From: Cordia subcordata
Taxonomy: Eukaryota > Streptophyta > Magnoliopsida > Boraginales > Cordiaceae
DNA length: 64,000 bases
Reading direction: 5' to 3'
Assembly: GCA_028554755.1 (NCBI GenBank)
Contig: JAPTOF010000006.1
Coordinates: forward strand, 1,358,501-1,422,500
Part shown: in pieces, positions 26,260 to 37,800 of the stretch
How the letters are laid out: each line of letters starts with the position of its first letter
Position numbering within the stretch: the stretch's first letter is position 1
Translations under genes and position numbers: made by a program
The notes under the pieces: model-generated
What the model saw: the letters and a program-made list of their open reading frames with translations, nothing else
Told to the model about the DNA's origin: nothing
The model's database searches: none

Positions 26260-27017
26260 ATGGCTCAGGTAGTGTTTCTTTTTTCTTTCTTTAATTTTCT
26301 CATTGATCATCTCCTCATCTTCATCTCTGTAAATTAATACACACTGGTTTAATTTCTATGCAATCTGTTCTTTTATTTTCTTTTTTCCTTTGATCCATAT
26401 TTTTCCAGCATGCAGTTTCATCAGCATATATACTTTGTTTTCACCCTTATCTTTTTTCTTGTTTGCTTGTATACATTCTGCAGCAAAAGGTGGCGTTGAA
26501 GATGTTAACGATGACTGATGAAAAGACAAAGCAGAAAGCCATTGAAGCTGTTGCAGATATATATGGTAATTCAACACAACAACTCTTTTTCCAGATTCTT
26601 TTGCGTGTGTGTGTGTTCAACCGACAAATTTTTTTGCTGGTTGTTTGAACCCCTTGTTTATGTATGGTAAAACATGGCTTATTTAAGGTATTTAATCTAG
26701 CCTAGATCGAGTAGCTGTGTTTTTCCTTTTTCTTTTTTTTTTTTCTTTTTTCCTCCTTTTGTTTTTCTGTTTTATCCCTGTATATATATACACTTATGAA
26801 AATTTTACTGCTTTGATGTAAAGGAGTGGATTCAATTGCTGCTGATATGAAAGAGCAGAAGCTAACAGTGATAGGAGTAATGGATGCGGTTGCAGTGGTG
26901 AAGAAATTGAAGAAGGTTGGAAAAGTTGCCATAATTTCAGTTGGACCAGCCAAGGAAGAGAAGAAAGAAGAAGAGAAAAAGGAAAAGCCCGAAGAGAAGA
27001 AACAAGAAAACAAATAA
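26260..27017 (+). CDS. HMA-like domain protein without CxxC motif (3 exons, 94 aa)
   Basis: A small heavy-metal-associated (HMA) fold protein. Exons: 26260-26268 (Met-Ala-Gln), 26484-26565 and 26824-27017; GT-AG junctions, 95 codons with stop. Residues about 4-66 follow the beta-alpha-beta-beta-alpha-beta order: [10 protein letters not shown], then a helix [15 protein letters not shown], then [18 protein letters not shown], then a helix VVKKLKKV and strand VAIISVG. This resembles the HIPP39-type subgroup of plant HMA proteins. The metal-binding MxCxxC of HMA proteins is absent: the loop reads MLTMTDEKT with no Cys. The tail is Lys/Glu-rich ([17 protein letters not shown]), and the protein ends without a CaaX isoprenylation box. 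It therefore should not bind copper the usual way and may act in protein contacts. No function is proposed beyond the fold. Confidence 0.85.
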
Positions 27018-29446
27018 CGATACCATTCATGCATTATATTTCTTGAAAGCCATGAATGTGAGAGGCCATTTATCTCCAGATTCATTTGTTTTCATGGCCA
27101 TCTGATTTTATTGCAATATTTATTAGAAGTCTTATTGAGAAACCCAAAAAATAATGTTATGAAATAGTTGTCACATTATTAAACATAAAAATGTACTACT
27201 ATTTCTTGTCTTAGTGAAATACATTCTCGCATGATCGCGAGCGTCTTCTGATTTTTCCCAAATATTTTATGTTTAGTAGCGGAATTATCTTTACATTAAT
27301 TTTCTGGCTCCAGGTTGACTAGTTTGTATGGATTTTGAAGGAATATGCATAACACATCTCCAAATTTCTAAGCAACATAGCTGTCTTAACGTGGAACGCA
27401 ACTAAATAATGGGAAAAAGAAAACACGAAATTGGCAGTTACGAGTTTCCTCTGAGCAAGGCCTAAGATTTTTTTTTTTTTTTTCATTATATCCCAATTCA
27501 TAATGGCATGAAGTTGAATTTGTACAAATGAGAATGAATTATATATGCATTATATGGTTCGCATTTGTCAATTAGTGCATGAATGGGTAGCACTTTTGAC
27601 TTTGTCTACGCAACACTTTCTCTCTATATATTTTTTTGGTTTTGGTGCTTGAAGAGAACGATGACTTCACTAAGAGAAAATATTATACAAATAATACTTG
27701 CCCACCAATTATAGTTGTTTTTGTTTTATTGATTTGCAAGCAGCTGTTCAATTGGAATGCATACATTTGTTGAACTGATGCCATGAAATGAATGAAATTA
27801 TGTTAGCTGTGTGATAAATCTTGATTAAATTGCAGAGTTCAATTATTTGGCAACATAGAGTACAACTGTGAGTCTGCCTCTTCTTTGTTGATTTCGATCT
27901 ACAAGCTTATAATGTTATGATCTATAAGCGTGTAATATTACAAGTGAGGTGTAATAATAATAAGATTGACGAACCTCTTGTGGCCAAAATTTGACTTGAA
28001 CCTAAAAGGCCCACTTTGCTGGATTACAGCCCAATCAGCCGGGTTATTTATCTGAAGACCCAAAGTCAGAGCCCATGAGGAGTCCTACTCTCACCTGGAT
28101 AGCTCTGGACCTATTTGCTTCTTGCTATGATTTTAAGAGAACGTTATTACCTTCACTTGTACGCTCAAAGGAGTACAAGTTTAGAGAAGATAAAGTTTGG
28201 TGACCAAGCGCGAAGATGATCGCGTTGACTTGCAGTACGGCTTATAGCAAGAAGGACACACCCTACATAGTCTATACACTTAGCCAACCACACGCCAACC
28301 CGATCAATATTATAACCGTACGTCCCAAACTATAGTTTTTACCGTTTATTTAAATCTCAACAACACTGACTTGAGCATCAGATTGTTTTTAGCTAGCACT
28401 ATACTGTGTCAAAGACTCACGCTGCAGTTTTTGCTTTCTCATTTCAGTGCTTCAATTATCCTTGATTCATAGTTGTAGGATTGACCTCTACAGAACCCAT
28501 TGTATCACCAAGTTTTTTCCAGTCGTTGGCAACTTGGCATCGGTACAAGTCAGAAAAGTAACTGTTGGTGACCCAAGAAGCCACAAAACTCGATAAACTT
28601 CTGCCTATACTCTTTGGTGGAGGTGACGAATTGGCGACTTTAAGCTGCACCAAGAGCTGCTGAATTACAAAATTTACAAAAAGTAACCTGAAGCATTAAA
28701 CTTAGAGAGAAGCAGAGCAGACGAATCTGCCTCAGTCAAGAACTAGAAAGGTTATAATATAGCAAGAGCTCCCACATAGAATGAGTATAAATAGCTAATC
28801 ATTAGGTGATGGCAAGACTGCAACCAAAGTGACGGGGCCGGACTTGCCCAAATTCAATGGAAATAAAGGAGATGATTAAATACAATGAAAGCAATCAGGG
28901 AACAGTCCAAACTTTAAAATGATTAGTCACTGGTAACAACCAACTCGTTATCATATGAACAGAACTAAAAGGCAAGGCAAATTTGGCAAGCACAAGAAAT
29001 TCGTGTAAACAAAGTTCTTTTCCCTTTCTTCTACTCAAGCCTGCAGTAAGACTGTACACATCTTGATAGTCGTAGTTTCTCGTAAACCAAGCAACAGAGA
29101 AGTATGAACATAATTATGTTGATGACACTTGAGAATCACTATATTCACACTTCAAAGCTAAATTGACCAAGAAAGGAAAAGAATAATGTATTAAACTTCT
29201 AAGCAAGTATACCAAAATTTGGAATAGCAAAATGGGAGATTGTAGAATGATACTAGATTTAACTCTGCAGAGAACAACTTCAATGTGTGCATATCAATCA
29301 ATAATCAACTTTTGGGAGCAAAATGAATGAGACTGAGTGAATTATTGGAAAGTGATTATCAAAATTGTGCTGTTATTGACTTTCTAATCTAGTGTGCTGG
29401 GCACCAGAGCAACTATTGTAAAAGGTGTTACAACTGGTTCACCTCT
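27018..29446. other. intergenic between the HMA-like and PPR genes
   Basis: Holds the HMA gene 3' UTR and the PPR gene 3' flank. About 27960-28330 is less AT-rich (plant-repeat-like text around GGCCCACTTTGCTGG). A 65-codon minus-strand frame at 28653-28456 is preceded by a CAG acceptor-like site, but no partner exon was found. It could be part of an untranslated exon or of an unrecognised gene. Confidence 0.4.
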
Positions 29447-30937
29447 TTAACATCTCCTATACTTTCTAATCTTTGAAACAAGATGAATGTATTGCCCCTT
29501 TTCCACCATTTTTTGTATCACTTCCTCAGCTTTAGATTGCTTTTCAGCATTTCTTAGATAATTGACTAGGGTACTATACACAAGAAAATTTGGATTGCAG
29601 CCTCTTGATTCCATTTCTTTCAACATCAAGCAAGCCTCCTCAAACTTCCCCGCCATACAGAGCCCACGGATCATGGAATTATAAGTATAAACATTTGGTA
29701 GCTGTCCCTTGCTGATCATGTCAGTAAACAATTCATGAGCCTTATTGATCTCCCCTGCCACAACATATCCGGTTATCATGACAGTGTAACAGACCACATC
29801 AGGCATGCACCCTTGCTTCATCATCTCATCAAAGAAATACTTGCTAGCTTCCAGATTGCCAGCCCGACTAAGACCATCTATCAACGTCGTGAAGTGTAAA
29901 ACACTTGGTTCCAAACCAAGTTCCTTCATGTGGTTCAAAAGGTTAAGTGCTGCCAGTGGTTTGTCCCCTTTACCTAGGACGTGAAGAAGGATGTTGAATG
30001 TATGAAAATCAGGTTCAAATCCATTCCTACCCATTTCATCAAGTAATCTATGAAACTGATCCAGCTTTCCAAGCCTATATTTTGCACACAAGAGAACATT
30101 ATAAGTCAGTACATCAGGAGAATGCCCTTCAAGCATCATCTGCTGATATACCCATTCAATCAACCGGTACTGATTCACTACTAGTAAAGAATGCAGGATC
30201 GCATTGAAGGAATGCTTGAATGGTCTATAATTAAATGTCTTTGATTTAATAAACCTCTCTACAACTTTCTTGGCTAATCCTGCCTCTCCACAAGTACAAA
30301 TCATGATGTTAAGCGTGCGAGCAGTAGTTGGGTACCCTTTCTCAATCATCTCATCAACTAATCTCCACATTGCCTTGAACTCCTCTGACTCAGCTAAAAT
30401 CTTCATCACTAAGTGGTACGCATTTGCTGTGTGTCTGTAATTCTCTTGTTGACCAGACCATATGAAGAACTTGTATCCCAGCTTCACCCACCGGTTTTTG
30501 TTCCCATAATTTATTGCTCTCAAGATTCCCAGAAGAACCTCTCTAACAAGAAGTCCCGAGACTCTAATTCCTGAATCCGCTAAAGCTAATTTTGCATCAA
30601 ACCCTGGAGCATCTTGCTGAAGGATTTCAAGAATCTTAATTGCCTCACTTCTAACATTTTCGATAAAGTTCTGCCTTAATGAGAAGTTCCTTTCATAATG
30701 GCTTTCGCTGCTTCCATGTTCTTCCACAGAGCCAAGTTGCTCTTGTACTGACCTCCCATTTACATTGTAATCAAAATTTAAACTTTTCCAAGTTCCATTC
30801 AAATAATCCTCAATCCCTCCAAACCCATTATCAACCGCATCATTATTAAACGTTCGACTACACAAAGTACGCGAAACAATGCAAAAGCGAGAAAAGCTCC
30901 GAGCAATTCTTTGACCCAAAAATGCTACAAAGTACAT
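29447..30937 (-). CDS. P-class pentatricopeptide repeat protein, intronless (496 aa)
   Basis: An organelle RNA-binding PPR protein, acting on specific organellar transcripts through a modular code; the target is not predictable here by eye. A single uninterrupted frame starts at the ATG at 30937. The first ~30 residues are rich in Arg, Ser and Phe and lack acids (RIARSFSRFCIVSRTLCSR), typical of a mitochondrial presequence. About nine consecutive 35-residue PPR motifs occupy residues ~168-482, for example around DVLTYNVLLCAKYRLGKLDQ, DVVCYTVMITGYVVAGEINK and NVYTYNSMIRGLCMAGKFEE. All are P-type; no E, DYW or SMR domain follows, and the protein ends in IRKYRRC. It resembles the At1g55630/At3g60050 group from memory, which I cannot verify. 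A tandem repeat array lies 0.4-1.5 kb upstream. Confidence 0.95.
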   Translation of the reverse strand: MYFVAFLGQRIARSFSRFCIVSRTLCSRTFNNDAVDNGFGGIEDYLNGTWKSLNFDYNVNGRSVQEQLGSVEEHGSSESHYERNFSLRQNFIENVRSEAIKILEILQQDAPGFDAKLALADSGIRVSGLLVREVLLGILRAINYGNKNRWVKLGYKFFIWSGQQENYRHTANAYHLVMKILAESEEFKAMWRLVDEMIEKGYPTTARTLNIMICTCGEAGLAKKVVERFIKSKTFNYRPFKHSFNAILHSLLVVNQYRLIEWVYQQMMLEGHSPDVLTYNVLLCAKYRLGKLDQFHRLLDEMGRNGFEPDFHTFNILLHVLGKGDKPLAALNLLNHMKELGLEPSVLHFTTLIDGLSRAGNLEASKYFFDEMMKQGCMPDVVCYTVMITGYVVAGEINKAHELFTDMISKGQLPNVYTYNSMIRGLCMAGKFEEACLMLKEMESRGCNPNFLVYSTLVNYLRNAEKQSKAEEVIQKMVEKGQYIHLVSKIRKYRRC

Positions 30938-31368
30938 GGCGTAAATCTAAAGGATAGAAAACACCCATTATCTCCGTAAGTCATTAATTTCTATCAACTT
31001 CAACGGCAGAGCACTAAACCAAAACCAACACCCAACTATAAGAAGCTCCAAATTCTGCAGTCCAGAGCATTTACAGATCCACATTAAAGGGAAAACCCAA
31101 AAGCCACATCTGTTCTTGTATTCTGCAAAGAATATTCACGAAAAAAAAGATATTGGAAAAGAAAAAGACTTCAAAGTGGCCTGCTTCGATAAAAATTGAT
31201 TAGGTTTCGTAAGCTACTACGGGGTTTATCTGTGTGACCTTTTTAGATAAAGCAGAATCAAAGGGTTTTGGGAGCATTGAGGAGGGCCTGAGCAAATTAC
31301 CTGGATATTTACGTTTGGTGGGTGGCGCCTGGCGGAGGTTTTTCTCCCGAAGGGTGCTGCTGACTTGA

Positions 31369-32398
31369 GTTAAACTGCTAGTTTCAGGTGAACCCAACCA
31401 AAGGGGAGAAGTCTAAAACCCCCTCACAAAAAAAAAAAAAAAGAAAAAAAAAAAGAGAGGAAATGAAAAAGGTGAGGGGAAATAACCTGGGCAAAGAAAA
31501 TTATTCGGGAAGTGTTTCTGGTATTTGTAGTTTTTATGAGTCTATTGTTACAGTGTTGTCGTTTCGTTTGAATGCGTAAACTTTTGACAATTAAGTGTTT
31601 TACCTTTAAAACGTGAAAATTGACTTCTTTATTTTGACAATTAGAAACGTTATTAGTTCTTATTTCAAAAAATGTCAAGAAAATAAAATAAAATAAAGGG
31701 AGAATTAAGTGCTTTACCTTTAGTTGAACTGCTAGTTTCAGGTGAACCAAACCAAAGGGGAGAAGTCTAAAACCCCGCACAAAAAAATAATAATAATAAT
31801 AAAATAAAAAAGGAGGAAATGAAAAGGGTGAGGGGAAATAACCTGGGCAAAGAAAATTATTTGGGAAGTGTTTCTGGTATTTGTAGTTTTTATGAGTCTA
31901 TTGTTATAGTGTTGTCGTTTCGTTTGAATGCGTAAACTTTTGACAATTAAGTGTTTTACCTTTAAAACGTGAAAATTAACTTCTTATTTTGACAATTAGA
32001 AACGTTATTAGTTCTTATTTCAAAAAATGTCAAGAAAATAAAATAAAATAAAGGGAGAATTAAGTGCTTTACCTTTAGTTGAACTGCTAGTTTCAGGTGA
32101 ACCAAACCAAAGGGGAGAAGTCTAAAACCCCCTCACAAAAAAAAATTAATAATAAAATAAAAAAGGAGGAAATGAAAAGGGTGACGGGAAATAACCTGGG
32201 CAAAGAAAATTATTTGGTAAGTGTTTCTGGTACGTGTAGTTTTTATGAGCCCATAGTTATATTGTTGTCTTTTCGTTTGAATGGCTAAACTTTTGACAAT
32301 TAAGTGTTTTACTTTTAAAACGTGAAAATTTACTTCTTTATTTTGGCAATTAGAAACGTTGTTAGTTTTTATTTCAAAAAATGTCAAGAAAATAATAT
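31369..32398. repeat. three-copy tandem repeat, unit about 355 bp
   Basis: Copies begin at 31369, 31723 and 32078, each opening with GTT(A/G)AACTGCTAGTTTCAGG. The first two are close to identical over most of their length; the third is more diverged and stops near 32398. Each unit contains the phrases CAAAGGGGAGAAGTCTAAAA, an A-rich run of variable length and AACTTTTGACAATTAAGTG. The array lies upstream of the minus-strand PPR gene, so it may include part of its promoter region. Variation is mainly in the A-run. Confidence 0.93.
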
Positions 32399-32489
32399 AT
32401 TCTAGTCTTTATTTTGCAATTTGTTATGCCATTAATTTCTTATATTTGTAATTAATGATCACTAGTCTTAATGCCATTAATGAAACATC

Positions 32490-32830
32490 CACCCCATCGG
32501 TGTCCAAACTCAAGTAGTCGAAATCTCTTTGGTCAGTATTATACCGGTGTCCTAAACTCAAGTAATTGAAGTCTCTTTACTCGACACCACACCAGTGTTC
32601 CAAACTTTTCCTTGCTTTTGGAAATCAAAGAGCGTTCTATCCAAATTTTTTTAGTCGGCACCATACTGGTGTCCCAAATTCTTTGTTTGGTTGGCATTAC
32701 ACAGATGTTCCCAACTCTTCCTTGCTTTTGGAAATCAAAGAGCGTTCTATCCGAACATCTTTGGTCGGTGCTACACCGGTGTCCTAAACTCTCCCTTGTT
32801 TTTGGTAATCAAAGAGCGTCTTGCCCAAGA
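32490..32830. repeat. degenerate tandem repeat with GGTGTCCNAAACTC units
   Basis: The phrase (C/T)(C/A)GGTGTCC(T/C)AAACTC or close variants recurs at about 32499, 32545, 32593, 32667, 32703 and 32778. The longer phrase TTGGAAATCAAAGAGCGTTC occurs twice (about 32618 and 32730), with a variant at 32805. Unit length alternates between about 45 and 110 bp, which suggests a higher-order repeat. Confidence 0.8.
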
Positions 32831-33378
32831 TAAAATTTACATTATCATCAAAGAGTAACCAAAAAGCATAAAAGTATTTGTTACAATAAAAATTAAAATA
32901 GAAAAATAAATGTATAAAATTATGTGTACTTACAAATATTAGTATAGGCGTGGATATCCATACAATAAACAAGGTGAAAATGAATGACAAAAATAGAAAT
33001 GATCCAAATAGGCGTTAAAGATTTGAAATAACACTCTTTGAGAGTGATATGGGATACAAATATGAGAATTTAAAGGGTAATTCAAGTAATTAAAATTATT
33101 TTTACTCTTACGTGTAATGTCCTAGGCATCTTATTGGGTGCAACAGTTTGGTTGGTGTTGAGGCATTTATAAATCATTTTTTGTTTTCACGGTTTTTTAA
33201 TTATATTTTACGTTTTAAAATTATTATAAACATTCAATGTTTTAATTTTTCTTTTAATCTTATCTCAATTTGAAAATCATAAAAATTATAATTACAATTT
33301 AAGTTTTTTTTTTTGGGTTAAACCCCACCCATGAGATTGAACCCAAAAATAAAATTAAAAGTATCATAAAAATACTAA

Positions 33379-34224
33379 GGGTAAGTTGCATGGAATACTG
33401 TTTTGATTTGTTTTAAGTGTACGTTTACCTATTGTGATTTAAAAAATAGCTAGTTACCCCTTGTACTTTCCAAAAGTGAAGTACATCACCCCTCCGTCAC
33501 TTTTTTTTTTTAGATTTAACCAGGCGTGTGGCACATGCGCCGGGCCCGCGTTTGAGCTTAGTTTTTTTGTTGTTAAACTTGATTTTAATAAAAAAAAAAT
33601 GCCCTTCTTTTTTTGTTTTAAAAAAACATTTGCAAGAAAAAAGACTTAAACCCTTGTCTTTAGTTTAAAATATGTAAATTTTAACTAATTATACTACAAA
33701 CATGTTTATATTTTATTTCGTTATTATAAGTAAATTTTTTTGTCATCAGAAAAATGAAAAATAAAAAAAAAAAATTAACCTCTGCTGTCATCACAATCGC
33801 ACAACCACCGTCTCATTAATTAAATTAATTATTTAATTAATTTTAATCTTTAATTATTTGATTAATTAATTAATCAATTATTAAATTATTAATAATTAAT
33901 TATTTAACTATTAATTAATTAACTAATTATTAATTATTTCACGTTTCTAATTAAACAAAAAGGGTAAATAGCTTTGTATCCCCTATGGGTTGTCATAAAT
34001 GCGTTATATCCCCTATGGTTGCCATAAATGCACAGTTAGCCCATGAATTTAAAGGGTAAATTAGTCTTTTATATTTTTGTTAGCCCAAAATTAATGGAGT
34101 TAAAAAAATGAGCGTGTGTGCTTCACTTTTGAAAAGTTTAGGGGTAACTAACTAATTTTTAAAATTACAAGGGATAAACGTATATTTATATAACAAAACA
34201 CAAGGAAGTTCTTTGCAATGTACC
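33379..34224. mobile_element. MULE-like non-autonomous foldback element, 846 bp
   Basis: A perfect 9-bp direct repeat, AAATACTAA, flanks the element (33370-33378 and 34225-34233). The ends are inverted: GGGTAAGTTGCATGG on the left, and GGTACATTGCAAAG reading in from the right. The inversion continues for about 120 bases, for example TAGCTAGTTACCCC on the left against GGGGTAACTAACTA on the right. A 9-bp duplication is characteristic of Mutator-like elements. The interior has a TTAATTAA-rich palindromic stretch (about 33815-33950) and no transposase frame. Confidence 0.85.
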
Positions 34225-34850
34225 AAATACTAAAGATATTCAACAAGGAAGAAGAAGGGGTAGGCATCAATCATCTCAATATTTTTCTTTCAAAAAATTT
34301 AAAGATTTGATTCGATAAATGTCAAATATAAATAAAAGTTGTAAGATTAATTTCTATTGGATTCACAATAAATTTCGTTTAAGAGTCTTAGGGCATGTTT
34401 TGGATTAAAAAAGAAAACACTTTTTCTTTAAACAAGTGCATTCTTTTATACAATAACTATTTAGTTTAGTTTTTGAAAAACCTAAAATTGTAGACAAAAT
34501 TGTATAAAAAAAATTAAAATACAAATTTCTCCAAAGATATATTTTTTATCTTCTCAAAAAAATATTTTTAAAAAAGTATTTTTATAAAAAATCAATTCAA
34601 ACAAGACCTAAGCCTAGAAGAAAAGTCTTGCGTCGCAGGGATATTACAGTCATTTCCCATGGGTTACAGGTGGAGGGTTCAGTACCCAAGGGTGGACGCT
34701 CGTGCACTGCACGCTGGAGAAAAACGGGAAAAAGAATGAAAACGACAGCAGAGCACCAACACTACTTCTACTACTGCAGTCCTTAGCATGTTATGACTCT
34801 TCGCTTCAGAAGCAAATTCAGTAACATCATCACCATCCTCATCATCAGTC

Positions 34851-37800
34851 ATGGTTAAGAATCGTACGAAGAAGATGAATTCACAGAGACTGGAGGTGAA
34901 ATTTGAACAAGACAGCGGTGGTTTATCATCATCACCATCATCATCATCCACCAAGAGGAAAGGCGTCACTGCATGTTATTCACGTACCCCCAAGAAATTT
35001 AATCATGTAAGAAACGTTATTTATGTTTTTGATTTATTATTTCGTTTTTAAATTTGTTTTGTGCCCAAAAAAAATCATTATTTTTTTTAAACATGCAAAA
35101 AATGAGATTGTATATAACATAGCTAGAGCGTGGAATGGGAGCTTCATGAACCAAGCACAAAGAGAATGCAATAGCAATAGTTGTATAGTCTTTTTGTGAC
35201 AAATGGGTAGGAGTGAAGGGACCTTTGATGATCAACTTGTCGTTGCAGATTGTGCTTCAAAGTTTGTACCTTTTGATACCAGTGTGTGTTGTTCCATGTT
35301 ACTGCGTTTTGCTTGATTAAATTTACCACGCCAAGCCATTAATTTCTCGCGCACCGGTTATTTTTTTTATTTGATCAACGGGTGGTGGCAAAACGAGCAT
35401 TATTTATTTACTTATTAGCTCCAAAACGTTTTTTATTGGTGATATTTTTAGTTGAAACTAACTCTGTGATTTCTAAATGGGTGTTGGCAAAATAGTATTT
35501 GAGAGCGTATAGTATAATTATTTGTTGCCTTTAGAACTTTTTCTTTTACTTTTTTCTTTTTTTTTTGGTTTGGGTATGATATGGCAGGGAAATGTGGTGG
35601 AGTCGAATGCAAGTCATCAGGTTAGTGATAAAAAGGTTGATACATTTAGAAAGTCTGGCACTACTTGGGTATATTCAATTTCTGACCACCATTCATGCTA
35701 TGGAACTTCAACAGAATGCAACATGCTATAGCATTCACAGACACATTTATTTCTTGGTGATTATTTTTATATATATAATTGAATTTCCCCTCTTTTTGTT
35801 TTCTTGTTTTGTTTTTATGGGGGTGGGGGTGCTTACGACAGGGAAGTGGGAGGACATCAGATATGTGTCATCAATGCCAGAGAAGCAGACACAGGGTTGT
35901 GAGATGCACCAAGTGCAGGACGAAGCGTTATTGTGTTCCCTGCATGACGAAGTGGTATTCATATTCTTGCTAAGAGCTTTACATCCCATTTAGTATTTTA
36001 GTCATGGTTGGTCATCTAACTAGTTCTTATAGGTTCTAAGATTTAACTGCAATAGGTGTGCTGTAATTGAGGCCCTGTATATGATTACCATGTCAGAAAA
36101 CATCGACCATTTTAAATGATCAGTGCTGGTTGATTTCCAAGGTTTCAAGCCTTGCACTTGAAGTTGCTTCTATTGAATTTGAATGCTTCAACAACTTATC
36201 TGATCTCAAATTGATGCATGAAATCTGTCATTTTATACTTTCCAAATGGAATGGGCAAACTCCTTTTTTTTCCCCCTCCTTGGGTGGGGGTGAAATAGGA
36301 CAGCAGGAATGGAAAGTGAAGAATGTAATATTTGGAATTGGAATGATGCATTTTGTTTGTCTATAATCTGTTGTATTTTTGATCAAAGAAGTTATTGGAG
36401 GAGGGAAAATGCAGTCATAGTTGTTTCTTTTCAATTTCTGTGGCTTTTCAATTTTCTTAACTGTATTTGGAAAAGCGGTATTGGGGTCTTATTACCAGCA
36501 CCCCTCATCCCTGTTATGTCCACTAGTGAGTGGCAACTCATGCTAATTCAGGATGCTAACAAAGTTTCAGCCTAGAAGCTAAATACCGTTGATTCTATGT
36601 CTATGCTCTCTTTCATGATCATTTAAATCATGGAGGAGAGTGTTCAATAAGATATAGATATCTCAGTTTAATTGCTATATGAGTGGAGGTGATATCTTCC
36701 CTTTCTGCCAACTGCACCTACTCATAAACATTCATAGAGGAACTCTTTTAAGGCAATCTTTCAATTGATTGATGATTTTTCTTGTATGTATCAATATTCT
36801 CAGGTATCCTAGGATGCTCGAGCAGGATTTTGTAGAAGCATGCCCTGTGTGCCGACAGAATTGTAATTGCAAAAGTTGCTTGCGTATGGATCCTCGTCAT
36901 ACCAAGGTTGTTTCTAGCATTTACTTCTCAAGTTTCTTGCGGGTTGGTCTTTTCATCAAATGTTAATCGTTGACATTGTACGTGATGTTCTTTTTTTATA
37001 CTTTATCCAGGTCAGGGACTTGAAGTGGTCACTACTGCCCAGCAAAGAAGAAGAGGTTCAATACGCTAAATACATTTTGATCACACTTCTGCCTTTCCTA
37101 GAACAGATCAATGCTGAACAAATGCAGGAGAAAAATATAGAGGCTAACATTCAAGGTATCTTTTCCAATTCTGATGTTAAAGGAATTTCAAACTTTGTTA
37201 GAACTATGTCCCCTTGCTCTTTTTCCATCCTCCCTATCTCTATCTCTGCCTTCCCATCTTGGCAGGGATCCATAGAGAATTGCAACGTGTCACATGAGAT
37301 GAAAAAACTATGAATGAGGACATGGACCTCAGAGTCTGTTTGGCCTAACTTTTAGACACTCAAAAAGTACTTTTTATAAGTTCAAAATTATAGTTGACCT
37401 ATTTGACTTATTTTAAAAGAGATTTTACATAAAAGTCAAAGCTAAGAAAAGTTTCACAACCAAAAGTTCCAATTTGGAGCTTTTCGAAAAGGGCCTTTGA
37501 AAAGCTCTACTTTTACATCATGTTAGAAATTATTATTATTTTTTTAAATTTTCTTCTAAAAAATATTGCTTCATATTTTTAAAAGTCTAATATTGCTTTC
37601 AAAATATCTAAAAGCTCAACTCTTAAAATACTAGGCCAAAAAATAAAATGACCTTTAATTAACAACAATTTTGCCCAAAGTTCTGCTACTAAAAACTCTA
37701 TAGCTCAACAAATGAAATTTTACAGTTAGGCCAAACAGAGCCTAATTCTTTATGCTGTTGAATTTCATCAAGGCAGCATTGATGGGGATTTTTGATATTA

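Noticed and set aside
32490..32830. CRISPR-like array
   Set aside because: Repeats are degenerate, irregularly spaced and part of a plant minisatellite; no Cas genes, and the DNA is eukaryotic.
33815..33950. Possible replication origin or scaffold attachment site in TTAATTAA-rich DNA
   Set aside because: The stretch is explained as the low-complexity interior of the MULE-like element; no further evidence.
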